A DNA stretch of 64,000 bases, from contig CM022670.1 in assembly GCA_012295275.1 (NCBI GenBank), positions 32,199,938-32,263,937 of the forward strand, given 5' to 3'. The DNA is from Chrysomallon squamiferum (lineage: Eukaryota; Mollusca; Gastropoda; Neomphalida; Peltospiridae). Position 1 is the first letter of the stretch; every line of letters starts with the position of its first letter. The translations under genes were made by a program, and so were the position numbers. Below, piece by piece: positions 44,701-49,900 of this stretch. The notes beneath the pieces are model-generated. The model was given only the letters and a program-made list of their open reading frames with translations. It was not told where the DNA came from and did no database searches.

Positions 44701-45720
44701 CAGACCACAAACACAATTTTTCAAAAATGAATAAATGCATGTATTTTATAAAGCAAAATTTTAACACGTTTTATATTAATTTCACAGATTTCAGAGGTTC
44801 CTAGTCTAAGACATGCCAAAAATGGATTATACATGTAAAGACATTATTACCCTTCCGTATCTAATAATGAAAATTTCTATTGTTGTTCTCCTATTTATTC
44901 ATGCATTATAAAGACACTGTAGCTTAAAGAATAATGACACACTGCACTGAATGACAGGAACAAACCGAACGACTCTCAAGTGTGGTTAATGCATGCATGT
45001 GAGCAGGAGAACTTGTGGAATTGTATCTTTTGTTAATAAATCCAGTGTTAATTAAAATGGGAAAATCCAAAACATGTAAATATTTCCCACAACCTAACAT
45101 ACAGCATGGTCATGATGAATATGATCATGGTCATGGAATTAAAATAATTATGTAGTTTTATGACATGTATTTAAAATGGTATTAATTTACCTCTTTTCAT
45201 TATTTATAATTTACTCTATGGTTTCTAAAATTCATTATAATATGTAAGTTATATCTGCTGTCTACATAATATAATATTACAATTATACTGAAGTTAGATT
45301 AACTATGATCAGTCTATTGTAATTTAGAAATAATTTTAATAACATTTGTACAATTTAATACAAAATTTTTAAATTATCCTATAATTTTTATTTTTTTAAA
45401 TCTTGAATTTCATGAGCTCACCTGCCCTAAATCTAATGTAACTGACACATAATTGAATTCTCTCCCATTTGTCAGTGTGGGGCTTTGCCACCATTTATTG
45501 CTGCCATCAATGGCATTCTGGATTGGATGTCTTTGGTGACGGATATGACTCCTTGAATCACAGATATCACAGTGGCCATTTTTGTCAGAAAATATTTTCA
45601 CGTGTTCCACAAGCTTGCAGAACAATTCTGGACCATTATCCCCACACGTTGCATTTGCAGTGATCCGAGAACGAGAGGCAAGATTGAACACCACTGGAAA
45701 CAAACCATCTGTATCTGCAA
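2608..45720 (-). CDS. LAMA1/2-like: Laminin subunit alpha (alpha1/alpha2 type), partial gene, 51 exons in window
   Basis: This gene encodes a secreted basement-membrane laminin alpha chain. Domains in order are LN, LE repeats, L4a, LE rod, L4b, LE repeats, coiled coil, LG1 and part of LG2. Two L4 domains set in LE repeats, together with the LN motif PLENGE, the LE motif CICYGHA and the LG1 sequence NLTGCMG, place it with LAMA1/LAMA2 and wing blister rather than LAMA3/LAMA5. All 50 introns follow GT-AG, every junction keeps frame and no internal stop was found. The family role (known, not seen here) is to form an alpha-beta-gamma trimer through the coiled coil, polymerise through LN and bind integrin or dystroglycan through LG domains. 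The signal-peptide exon is not identified, and the end of LG2 plus LG3-5 lie left of the window. The coordinates span introns; exons are listed separately. Confidence 0.96.
3689..3836 (-). CDS. LAMA1/2-like: Laminin alpha exon w50: LG2, part 2
   Basis: Reads [20 protein letters not shown], then [20 protein letters not shown]. The D(L)GDF.SVEL.(E/D)G.V string matches the LG2 calcium-site region of alpha2. Confidence 0.95.
3889..4012. repeat. AAT/TAA trinucleotide microsatellite
   Basis: Interrupted AAT units in the intron between LG2 exons, with an uninterrupted run from about 3961 to 4010. It creates a spurious poly-leucine open frame on the minus strand. Confidence 0.95.
4241..4403 (-). CDS. 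LAMA1/2-like: Laminin alpha exon w49: LG2, part 1
   Basis: Reads [20 protein letters not shown], then [25 protein letters not shown]......R....I.F.F.T is the opening of an LG domain. Confidence 0.95.
4775..4899 (-). CDS. LAMA1/2-like: Laminin alpha exon w48: end of LG1
   Basis: Reads [20 protein letters not shown], then [22 protein letters not shown] with the later cysteine forms the conserved LG disulfide; the CRAC stretch is the LG1-LG2 linker. Confidence 0.95.
5021..5174 (-). CDS. LAMA1/2-like: Laminin alpha exon w47: LG1, part 3
   Basis: Reads [20 protein letters not shown], then [26 protein letters not shown]...LFVGG of alpha2 corresponds. Confidence 0.94.
5579..5730 (-). CDS. LAMA1/2-like: Laminin alpha exon w46: LG1, part 2
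   Basis: Reads [20 protein letters not shown], then [24 protein letters not shown]...GKV.F.W.VGSG and W(Y).R.VA.R are LG1 landmarks. Confidence 0.95.
6346..6495 (-). CDS. LAMA1/2-like: Laminin alpha exon w45: LG1, part 1
   Basis: 50 codons: [20 protein letters not shown], then [20 protein letters not shown]. The cysteine and YHP correspond to the linker before LG1; the F.FK......LFVL strand is typical of LG domains. Confidence 0.94.
6672..6699. repeat. GT dinucleotide microsatellite
   Basis: About 14 GT units within the intron between exons w44 and w45. Confidence 0.95.
6822..6982 (-). CDS. LAMA1/2-like: Laminin alpha exon w44: end of coiled coil
   Basis: Reads [20 protein letters not shown], then [20 protein letters not shown] and LANS. 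LKDKI..SRE.ANS leads straight into LG1, matching alpha1/alpha2 chains. Confidence 0.92.
7012..7169. repeat. GA-rich tract and CA microsatellite
   Basis: A GA/AGAAAG-rich stretch (7012-7075) followed by an uninterrupted CA run (7131-7169) in the intron upstream of exon w44. Confidence 0.92.
7513..7689 (-). CDS. LAMA1/2-like: Laminin alpha exon w43: coiled coil
   Basis: Reads [20 protein letters not shown], then [20 protein letters not shown]. Its acceptor is followed within a few bases by an AAT/AAG microsatellite in the upstream intron. Confidence 0.9.
7701..7808. repeat. Compound AAT-AAG-AAT microsatellite
   Basis: AAT repeats, then about eight AAG units, then AAT repeats again. They start just 12 bases upstream of the acceptor of exon w43, so length changes here sit next to the polypyrimidine and branch region. 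Confidence 0.93.
8191..8307 (-). CDS. LAMA1/2-like: Laminin alpha exon w42: coiled coil
   Basis: Reads [20 protein letters not shown], then [15 protein letters not shown]. One NVT site. Two bases in, one base out of split codons. Confidence 0.88.
8620..8733. repeat. Compound TA-TG microsatellite
   Basis: A TA run passes into a long TG run with a short interruption near 8700, in the intron between exons w41 and w42. Confidence 0.94.
8816..8915 (-). CDS. LAMA1/2-like: Laminin alpha exon w41: coiled coil
   Basis: Reads [20 protein letters not shown], then [14 protein letters not shown]. One glycosylation site (NET). The following intron carries a long TA/TG microsatellite. Confidence 0.88.
9512..9650 (-). 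CDS. LAMA1/2-like: Laminin alpha exon w40: coiled coil (domain I)
   Basis: Reads [20 protein letters not shown], then [20 protein letters not shown]. The pattern A...Y..I...I..AE.AAK matches domain I of alpha2 chains. Confidence 0.91.
10014..10171 (-). CDS. LAMA1/2-like: Laminin alpha exon w39: coiled coil
   Basis: Reads [20 protein letters not shown], then [20 protein letters not shown] and FAQKLDR. Lies near the domain II/I boundary of the coiled coil. Confidence 0.89.
10418..10534 (-). CDS. LAMA1/2-like: Laminin alpha exon w38: coiled coil
   Basis: 39 codons: [20 protein letters not shown], then [17 protein letters not shown]. Phase 0 at both ends. The upstream intron holds the 28-bp minisatellite. 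Confidence 0.88.
10738..10904. repeat. 28-bp minisatellite, six identical copies
   Basis: The unit gccaggactatccagtgtct plus aaactcaa is repeated head to tail six times with no mismatch (the last copy lacks its final base). It lies in the intron between coiled-coil exons w37 and w38. Copies are directly adjacent with no spacers, so this is not a CRISPR array. Confidence 0.97.
11075..11270 (-). CDS. LAMA1/2-like: Laminin alpha exon w37: coiled coil
   Basis: 65 codons: [20 protein letters not shown], then [18 protein letters not shown] and [12 protein letters not shown]. Continuous heptad repeat. The first codon is split with the previous exon. Confidence 0.9.
11571..11724 (-). CDS. LAMA1/2-like: Laminin alpha exon w36: coiled coil
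   Basis: Reads [20 protein letters not shown], then [16 protein letters not shown] and AAAYNENR. Two N-glycosylation sites (NQS, NAT). Confidence 0.89.
12381..12492 (-). CDS. LAMA1/2-like: Laminin alpha exon w35: coiled coil
   Basis: Reads [20 protein letters not shown], then [17 protein letters not shown]. Charged heptad repeat with hydrophobic core positions. Donor gttggt, acceptor ttttag. Confidence 0.88.
13063..13164 (-). CDS. LAMA1/2-like: Laminin alpha exon w34: coiled coil (domain II)
   Basis: 34 codons: [20 protein letters not shown], then [13 protein letters not shown]. Heptad-like spacing and an NAS glycosylation site. Assigned by frame, phase and position. Confidence 0.88.
13616..13752 (-). 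CDS. LAMA1/2-like: Laminin alpha exon w33: start of coiled coil
   Basis: Reads [19 protein letters not shown], then [20 protein letters not shown]. The cysteine cluster CISCYDGC at the junction is where laminin chains are disulfide-linked at the top of the coiled coil; TGPLP/TAPLP is typical just after it. Confidence 0.94.
13753..15339. other. Intron between LE rod and coiled coil
   Basis: A 1.6 kb intron separating exons w32 and w33. AT-rich, with a short CA tract near 14555. No coding signal on either strand apart from chance open frames. Confidence 0.85.
15340..15533 (-). CDS. LAMA1/2-like: Laminin alpha exon w32: LE18 end and LE19, last LE
   Basis: Reads [20 protein letters not shown], then [19 protein letters not shown] and [13 protein letters not shown]. 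The next exon continues into the coiled coil. Confidence 0.95.
16090..16167 (-). CDS. LAMA1/2-like: Laminin alpha exon w31: LE18 middle
   Basis: A 78-base exon: [20 protein letters not shown], then GRRCER. It begins and ends within split codons (1 base in, 2 bases out). In the first cassette this part is fused into exon w16. Confidence 0.93.
16530..16657 (-). CDS. LAMA1/2-like: Laminin alpha exon w30: LE17 end and LE18 start
   Basis: Reads [20 protein letters not shown], then [15 protein letters not shown]. Counterpart of exon w16 in the first cassette. Confidence 0.95.
17096..17236 (-). CDS. LAMA1/2-like: Laminin alpha exon w29: LE16 end lacking two cysteines, LE17 start
   Basis: 47 codons: [20 protein letters not shown], then [20 protein letters not shown]. 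By alignment with exon w15 and vertebrate alpha2, the seventh and eighth LE cysteines (SCAPGY and G.C..C) are proline and valine here, so one disulfide pair is gone. Frame and splice sites are sound: acceptor ttctag, donor gtgaga. Confidence 0.92.
17381..17498 (-). CDS. LAMA1/2-like: Laminin alpha exon w28: end of L4b, LE16 resumes
   Basis: Reads [12 protein letters not shown], then [17 protein letters not shown]. It ends at the same codon position and phase as exon w14 of the first L4 cassette. Confidence 0.94.
18016..18137 (-). CDS. LAMA1/2-like: Laminin alpha exon w27: L4b domain, part 3
   Basis: Reads [20 protein letters not shown], then [24 protein letters not shown]...LIRA matches L4a. 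Phase 0 in, phase 2 out. Confidence 0.94.
18344..18523 (-). CDS. LAMA1/2-like: Laminin alpha exon w26: L4b domain, part 2
   Basis: 60 codons: [20 protein letters not shown], then [20 protein letters not shown] and AIYLRLHE. It combines the material of L4a exon w12 and the first half of w13, since the intron before GNG is absent here. Confidence 0.94.
18930..19094 (-). CDS. LAMA1/2-like: Laminin alpha exon w25: L4b domain, part 1
   Basis: 55 codons: [20 protein letters not shown], then [16 protein letters not shown]. The alanine-proline-asparagine and YWDLS pattern corresponds to YYWVA of L4a. Confidence 0.93.
19360..19500 (-). CDS. LAMA1/2-like: Laminin alpha exon w24: LE15 end and first half of LE16
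   Basis: 47 codons: [20 protein letters not shown], then [14 protein letters not shown]. The half LE module is interrupted by L4b. Donor gtatgt, acceptor ttttag. Confidence 0.94.
19501..21065. other. Intron within LE15
   Basis: A 1.56 kb AT-rich intron. Holds a poly-T run at 19845-19868 and the AAAT/AAT/ATT low-complexity block near 20830-20960. Confidence 0.85.
20829..20955. repeat. AAAT, AAT and ATT block with a perfect self-complementary core
   Basis: Tandem aaat units, then an A-run, then aataataataataat directly joined to attattattattatt. The centre (about 20874-20911) is a long inverted repeat without a spacer. Confidence 0.9.
21066..21296 (-). CDS. LAMA1/2-like: Laminin alpha exon w23: LE14 and LE15 start
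   Basis: 77 codons: [20 protein letters not shown], then [30 protein letters not shown] and [13 protein letters not shown]15 carries an extra cysteine pair (CKCDKRGHC) before CKENV, as alpha2 chains do. I chose donor AAG|gttggt: the nearby gtgagg donor would break the phase-0 junction. Confidence 0.93.
21297..22652. other. Intron between LE13 and LE14 exons
   Basis: AT-rich intron of 1.36 kb with an AAT tract near 22318-22390. No exon or gene recognised. Confidence 0.85.
22653..22789 (-). CDS. LAMA1/2-like: Laminin alpha exon w22: LE13
   Basis: Reads [20 protein letters not shown], then [20 protein letters not shown]. The usual PGYYG of LE is replaced by a TDNAWNY stretch; similar variants occur at this place in alpha1/alpha2 chains. 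Confidence 0.94.
22824..23055. repeat. Degenerate AAT/AGT/ATG trinucleotide tract
   Basis: About 230 bases of interrupted trinucleotide units just upstream of exon w22's acceptor. Produces low-complexity open frames on both strands. Confidence 0.93.
23481..23664 (-). CDS. LAMA1/2-like: Laminin alpha exon w21: LE11 end and LE12
   Basis: Reads [20 protein letters not shown], then [20 protein letters not shown] and [10 protein letters not shown]. Donor gtaaga, acceptor tttcag. Confidence 0.95.
24087..24196 (-). CDS. LAMA1/2-like: Laminin alpha exon w20: LE11
   Basis: Reads [20 protein letters not shown], then [16 protein letters not shown], a standard LE cysteine pattern. Confidence 0.95.
24714..24891 (-). 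CDS. LAMA1/2-like: Laminin alpha exon w19: LE9 end and LE10
   Basis: Reads [20 protein letters not shown], then [19 protein letters not shown] and [12 protein letters not shown]. Phase 0 in, phase 1 out. Confidence 0.95.
25321..25427 (-). CDS. LAMA1/2-like: Laminin alpha exon w18: LE9
   Basis: Reads [20 protein letters not shown], then [15 protein letters not shown]. Begins after a phase-1 intron immediately before the first LE cysteine, a position reused in several LE exons of this gene. Confidence 0.95.
25633..25820. repeat. GATA/GACA-type degenerate tetranucleotide tract
   Basis: Interspersed agat, agac and atata units, including agatataaagatatatagat repeats near 25765-25815, in the intron between exons w17 and w18. 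Confidence 0.9.
25986..26194 (-). CDS. LAMA1/2-like: Laminin alpha exon w17: LE7 end and LE8
   Basis: Reads [20 protein letters not shown], then [18 protein letters not shown] and [11 protein letters not shown]. Ends with a single spare base. Confidence 0.96.
26885..27111 (-). CDS. LAMA1/2-like: Laminin alpha exon w16: LE6 end and LE7
   Basis: Reads [20 protein letters not shown], then CKPCACP, a longer LE7 loop with [10 protein letters not shown], and [14 protein letters not shown]. Phase 0 in, phase 2 out. The opening NCQHNT matches the exon after the second L4 domain. Confidence 0.96.
27378..27491 (-). CDS. LAMA1/2-like: Laminin alpha exon w15: end of LE5, LE6 start
   Basis: 38 codons: [20 protein letters not shown], then [18 protein letters not shown]. 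It keeps both cysteines (SCAPGY and GVC) that its counterpart at 17096-17236 has lost. Confidence 0.95.
27645..27756 (-). CDS. LAMA1/2-like: Laminin alpha exon w14: end of L4a and return to LE5
   Basis: Reads [13 protein letters not shown], then [16 protein letters not shown]. The VEQC.CP.G..GLSCE string closes an L4 domain and resumes the interrupted LE module. Confidence 0.95.
28096..28310 (-). CDS. LAMA1/2-like: Laminin alpha exon w13: L4a domain, part 3
   Basis: Reads [12 protein letters not shown], then [29 protein letters not shown] and ends in a codon split 2+1. VLQNV..LLIRA is conserved in L4 domains. The local base composition is visibly less AT-rich than the introns. Confidence 0.95.
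28651..28752 (-). CDS. LAMA1/2-like: Laminin alpha exon w12: L4a domain, part 2
   Basis: 34 codons: [19 protein letters not shown], then [21 protein letters not shown] is the hallmark of laminin IV-A. The next intron lies before GNGM, a position not used in the second L4 domain. Confidence 0.95.
29078..29278 (-). CDS. LAMA1/2-like: Laminin alpha exon w11: L4a domain, part 1
   Basis: 67 codons: [19 protein letters not shown], then [13 protein letters not shown] and ends FLGNR. The pattern W..P..Y-WVA....GN is the start of a laminin IV-A (laminin B) domain. Confidence 0.95.
29902..30036 (-). CDS. LAMA1/2-like: Laminin alpha exon w10: LE4 end and first half of LE5
   Basis: 45 codons: [20 protein letters not shown], then [15 protein letters not shown]. 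The LE5 half-module stops after its third cysteine, where L4a is inserted, as in other alpha chains. Confidence 0.95.
30452..30607 (-). CDS. LAMA1/2-like: Laminin alpha exon w9: LE3 end and LE4 start
   Basis: 52 codons: [20 protein letters not shown], then [18 protein letters not shown], ending ACICK. I put the donor at AAG|gtaaaa, not five bases inside it, because [12 protein letters not shown] then has the standard LE cysteine spacing and frame is kept. Confidence 0.94.
31156..31320 (-). CDS. LAMA1/2-like: Laminin alpha exon w8: LE2 end and LE3 start
   Basis: 55 codons: [20 protein letters not shown], then PCRPCNCQE and SLTDQGL. Its acceptor lies inside a 92-93 bp tandem duplication that carries decoy copies of the same splice site into the upstream intron. 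Confidence 0.95.
31298..31616. repeat. 92-93 bp tandem duplication spanning a splice acceptor
   Basis: The last bases of exon w8 on the plus strand (tgttgtgtattc at 31309-31320) plus about 80 bases of upstream intron recur at 31401-31412 and 31494-31505, with a weaker fourth copy near 31598. Each copy carries the aaaatcattttaatttat-like core. The first three retain an AG acceptor in register. Confidence 0.88.
31963..32081 (-). CDS. LAMA1/2-like: Laminin alpha exon w7: LE2 first part
   Basis: Reads [20 protein letters not shown], then [13 protein letters not shown]. The donor is placed after AAG (gtaagc) because this gives the usual spacing of one residue between CLNC and the EYTTG that begins the next exon. 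An NAT glycosylation site is visible. Confidence 0.94.
32082..33898. other. Intron between LE1 and LE2 exons
   Basis: A 1.8 kb AT-rich intron with short AAT and ATT tracts (33041-33060, 33242-33260). No coding signal. Confidence 0.85.
33899..34016 (-). CDS. LAMA1/2-like: Laminin alpha exon w6: rest of LE1
   Basis: Reads [20 protein letters not shown], then [10 protein letters not shown], ending FECE with one spare base that completes a lysine codon in the next exon. The CCPGYH string is characteristic of LE1 in alpha chains. Confidence 0.95.
34303..34335. repeat. AATTCA hexanucleotide repeat
   Basis: About five tandem aattca units in the intron upstream of exon w6. Confidence 0.9.
34566..34658 (-). 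CDS. LAMA1/2-like: Laminin alpha exon w5: end of LN, start of LE1
   Basis: 31 codons: [12 protein letters not shown] closes LN and [10 protein letters not shown] opens the first LE repeat. Donor is gtatgt and acceptor is tttgcag. Confidence 0.95.
34676..34980. repeat. AAT/AAC-rich tandem block
   Basis: Contains two near-identical copies of a roughly 30-base unit (ataacaacaataataacaat followed by gtcatat) at about 34690-34750, then degenerate AAT units. Confidence 0.85.
35541..35660 (-). CDS. LAMA1/2-like: Laminin alpha exon w4: LN domain C-terminal part
   Basis: 40 codons, phase 0 at both ends: [20 protein letters not shown] followed by [20 protein letters not shown]. The string [15 protein letters not shown] is a strong signature of laminin alpha LN domains. 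Confidence 0.96.
35661..37264. other. Intron within the LN domain
   Basis: A 1.6 kb AT-rich intron between exons w3 and w4, with a T-run at 36391-36406. Nothing else recognised. Confidence 0.85.
37265..37324 (-). CDS. LAMA1/2-like: Laminin alpha exon w3: LN domain, 20 codons
   Basis: A 60-base exon reading [20 protein letters not shown], between a tttcag acceptor and a gtaagt donor. It joins PLENGE to EFTSAKY exactly as in known alpha chains (NGRP...PSP..LL). Confidence 0.94.
38239..38481 (-). CDS. LAMA1/2-like: Laminin alpha exon w2: LN domain core with PLENGE
   Basis: 81 codons, phase 0 at both ends. Reads [20 protein letters not shown], then [25 protein letters not shown] and ends in PLENGE. 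The PLENGE patch of alpha-chain LN domains is known to be needed for laminin polymerisation, which argues this is a network-forming chain. A 6.9 kb intron separates it from the previous exon. Confidence 0.96.
41801..41861 (+). repeat. GT microsatellite ending in a G-quadruplex-type GGGT array
   Basis: A run of GT units passes into gggtgtgggtgggtgggtgg at 41837-41861, with six GGG runs separated by 1-3 bases, which meets the usual G-quadruplex pattern. The G-rich strand is the template strand for the laminin gene. Confidence 0.9.
42402..42460 (+). mobile_element. Possible decayed tRNA-derived SINE head
   Basis: gaggctaaccgcaaggtgac resembles an A box and tttcaaattccccgacac resembles a B box (GGTTCAAATCC), about 35 bases apart as in tRNA promoters. 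The surrounding sequence is less AT-rich than the rest of the intron. No target-site duplication or tail was defined, so the call is tentative. Confidence 0.3.
45422..45720 (-). CDS. LAMA1/2-like: Laminin alpha exon w1: start of LN domain
   Basis: First coding exon found in the window, probably gene exon 2. It reads [15 protein letters not shown], then [16 protein letters not shown] and WWQSP, all typical of the start of the laminin N-terminal domain, and ends LDLGQ before a gtgag donor. It begins two bases into a split codon, so the upstream exon must end in phase 1. Two acceptors six bases apart (tttag at 45721 and tgcag at 45715) both keep frame, so the true end may be 45714. Confidence 0.93.
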
Positions 45721-46616
45721 CTAAACAAAGAAAACAAACATTAAAAATATACATTTAAAACACAACAAGACATCATTTTATTAAATATCAATAGCCTCAG
45801 TGACAATTACCTCTGTAACACACATAAAATATTGAAGTTGTCAAAAATCACCAAAATGTATGTCATTTTATTATTTTCTAAATATAAAGAGAAAGAAAAA
45901 TTAAATTCTAGTCTGAAATTTTAATTCATAAGCTAGACTTAAAAATTAGAACTATTATTCAGTATACTTCAACATAAAATATTCCATTCTTGCTGCCCTT
46001 TCAGGAAGCCTTTAAAATAAAATAACAAACAATATCTTACTAAGGTTTGTAGTTGGTTGTATATATTTTTCATTTTTAAAGGGTCTTTTTTTAACTTTTA
46101 ACTGTCACACATTTTTTTAAAATATAAATATATCTTGTTACTGTAATGTGACCCATCCCACTGAACAGATTTTAAGTCCCATTTTGGTTAAATGGAATTA
46201 TAAACCTTTTCAGATTTTTGATTCCATAAGCTTTATTTTGATCCCTCATTCATCTCTGTATCATGTTTAGTTCCACAAATATGGCCAGTTATAATTATAT
46301 GTGTAGAAAAATTTAAAGGTTTCCATCAATTAGCAGTTTTCATAAATCTAAAACATATCTTAGGATTAATATCTATCATTTCATCACTACATCAAAGAGA
46401 TTAGGCATATAAAAACCCATTTTTTACAGAATATCAAAAATGAAAATTTTGGTGTCACTTCACAATTGTCAGCTAAAGCTTAGTACTTGCCATCAGACTT
46501 AAGACCTGGTTTGATGTAATAGGTCACATTTTCAAAGTAATTTTTTTATTTATAAAAGTCCTATAAACACAGAACATGAGGTTATGTTTAAAAAGGTATT
46601 TTTAACTTTGAATGTA

Positions 46617-46669
<53 letters not shown>

Positions 46670-46904
46670 GAAAAAGTATTCTGTCTTTAAAACATGATCT
46701 GTTTACATGAAAACATGATATAAAACAAATTCTAAATGAAAAAAATGTTTTATCATGTAGCATTATATAATGCATAAACAAACTTTTATCCTGCATGGTT
46801 AAAGCTTAAACTGCTATTTTATAAGTAAACAATATCAAAAGCAAAGTTTCAGATATCATATTTAATATTCTAAACACTTTTATAGTCCATCTTTTTTCTT
46901 ATTC

Positions 46905-46937
<33 letters not shown>

Positions 46938-49900
46938 CTTAAGGTCTACAAATCATAGTTTAGGCAGCTATTGTTCACTAGGCTTTCATGAACTGAGAAA
47001 TGCTTTAAAATAGTGAAAAGTCAGATAGGGTTCTACTTATTGTGATTAGATATGCCTGTTATGTTCTCTGTGAATGGGAAGCTCTTTTCACCACCTCGTT
47101 GGCAAGCTGGCCTATACTTTTACAGTATGGCTGGCCTGTCAGGTCTGTGGGGAATGTATAAAGCACAAACACCACTGTCTTGTTACTTGACCACATGTTG
47201 CTTGTTCTGCTATCTTAGGCTAAGCAGTGTGTGTCCAATTTGGTTAACACCACCTATTGGCACCTATTACTTAGGAATTTTCTGCAAATGTATAAAACTG
47301 GTGGATACCAGTTGCTTTTTTTTCTTTCATTCTTTCTTTGAATTTTTTTTTTTTTTTTTTACACACAGTATTTTTAACAACAGAACTGTCTGTGAAATTT
47401 GCTTATTATAAATTATTAAGTCATTTTTTGTATTCAAGATATCTTTCATTTAAAATGATTAAAATTATTTATATGTTTGTTGTTCACGACATACCATAAC
47501 AAAAATAAAATCAGCTGTCGGGTGTCATTCAAAGGTGTAAATCAATTTAAGCAGCCATTAAACTGGGGTTAACAGGTGTAATTACCACTAATGTAAATTT
47601 TTTACAATTTTGTGTTAAGTAAACATTTTTTTATATAATACTATAATTAATTTTTTTAATTTTTTATACTGATATAATAACATGAAAAAATTTAATTACA
47701 TTAAAATTAAACAGACAAAATGTCTTAATCTGAAAAAAGGAATAGCCAAAATATCTTAGTCCAAAAAAAAACCCTGCCTTAAGTAAATATCTCTTCACCA
47801 TGAAAAATATACTTGAAAAACAATGATTTAACTTATAACTTTAAAAATAAAAATTCCAGTTTTAAATAATACCTATGAAAAATGTATTTGAAAAACAATT
47901 GTACAAGTACAGAGAATTTTGACACTGTTTTCATAAATTCTTAAATGTATCAACTATACAGAATTAAACATCTTTATGAGACCAATGCACAGTTATTAAA
48001 ATTCATCAATGAACACCAGTCCATTCTTGTTCAGTTAATGTTTACAACACTGTTAAATTTTAACAACATGTTTTGAATTCCATGTTTTAAGCTGACACCT
48101 TTAATTCCATGCAGGAGAGAAAAGACATGACAGTGTTTTAAAAACAGAGGGGACCAGAAGGCCAGACAGGTGAACCCTGCACATGAATGCACAATTAAAG
48201 TTGTTGTCTGTCATTCACATCTGACATCTCCTGTCTTTTGTTATTGCTGAATGAATTCATAAATAGATCTCTATGTCAGTGTGAAAAAAAGGTGAAAAGA
48301 AAAATGTTGTGTTACAGATGGTTATAAACTGAAATGAAAATGGTAATTTGTTTATAATTATACTTAAAAATAATTCTTAGAAAAATTATATTATTTAAAT
48401 TATATTCTTTATATTTTATTTATTTATTTGAGTAAAATGGAATTAATAAAAAAAAAAAAGAGTAAATAAAAACTTTATTATTTTGCTATAATTCAAGGAT
48501 ATATCAATCAGAACAAGATTTTTCTTCCATTAAGTTTAAAACATGTATTTAAATTTTCCAAACTGATTCGATGACTGTCAACAATCAACAGCATGTGTTG
48601 TTTTGTTTTTAATCTGTTTATATGTCTCTATTACATTAATACCACTGTTGTCAAATACAAAAAACACTGCAAGTGGAACTGCCACACAAAGACCAGCTTG
48701 TTTACACACTGCATTGTTTAATATCTATTACTTCAAAAAAATCTGTTACACATGTGGAAATCCAAAGTTACAATTTTTTTTTTTTTTTTTTTTTTTAATA
48801 TTCTAAACATTACAACATGTGAACAATGGGGGTAAAAAAGATAACAGACACTATACACTATACACCTGTCCCAATTATCATCACATAAAAACAAAAAACT
48901 CCAAACAATTTTTGTTTCTAGAAGGTGATAAAAAATATACTTGGACATAAAAATGTCCTTAATGTTTATACATGATTAATGGTTTTGGTAACAGAAATAT
49001 GATGATCCAGTCTCAGTTTTTCACAAAGCTAACACTCAGAACCTAAACAGATCAACAAGTAGGTGATCATCTGAAGGGCAGCATTTTCAAAAAAATGTGG
49101 TAAAAATTAAATATTTGAGTATTAATGTGCCATTAGCAATCTGGTGCACATAACAGGGTGAAAGACATATCATGTGACTGTTAGTATTTATATGTTAATA
49201 CTGCATAACAATAAATGAACACAATCCTGAAACTGCTAAAATGATATATAAAACCGTTTACTAAACCATGTCACTGACACAGCAAGCCCTTTGACAAACC
49301 AGTCGTGTGGCAGTGACTGGTATGGCAATGCGAGCACCAAGAAACACTGATGGTGAAACTTAATACCTGAAGATTAATATTTGGAGAATCTCAGAACTTC
49401 AAAAATATCACTTATGTCATTATTACTACTACTACTGAAATAGTTTTCATCTTATTACTAAACATTCTTATTTTAATTTTTGCTGTTTTTTAATGCCCTC
49501 ATACTACACATACCTGTATTTCAAATTTAGCACAATACAATATTTTTTTACTGACATGAAACAATAAGGACTTTGTTTGGGTCACAGTGTTTTGTTCACA
49601 AACATCCCACACAAACCTGAGTCAGTAACAACACTAGTGCATGTATGCATAATGAAACCTATCCTTGCCAAGTTATGTAAGAGAGTGTGAGATCATTTTT
49701 ATATCCAACAGGTAGTTGAAATCATTCTTTGCAAACAAGATGACTAACTAATGGTTTGTGAGATTAAAATTAACACCCATATATTTCTTTAAACAACACA
49801 AAAAATAATATAGGTGTTTTTAATTTCCCTAATGCTATTACTTAGACATTAAAAGCTGCCATTACTAGAAAAAGTAATCATGCAACCTACATGTGTTATA

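Larger units (their letters stand above)
38482..45421. other. Large 6.9 kb intron within the LN domain
   Basis: The largest intron between identified exons. It contains CA tracts (39779-39865), the GT and GGGT tract at 41801-41861, and a short tRNA-like segment near 42400. No second gene is recognised on either strand; the longest open frames lack family features. Long introns near the 5' end often carry enhancers, but none can be identified from sequence alone. Confidence 0.8.

Noticed and set aside
45469-45663. Plus-strand open frame opposite the LN exon
   Set aside because: Shadow of exon w1 on the other strand, with no family features.
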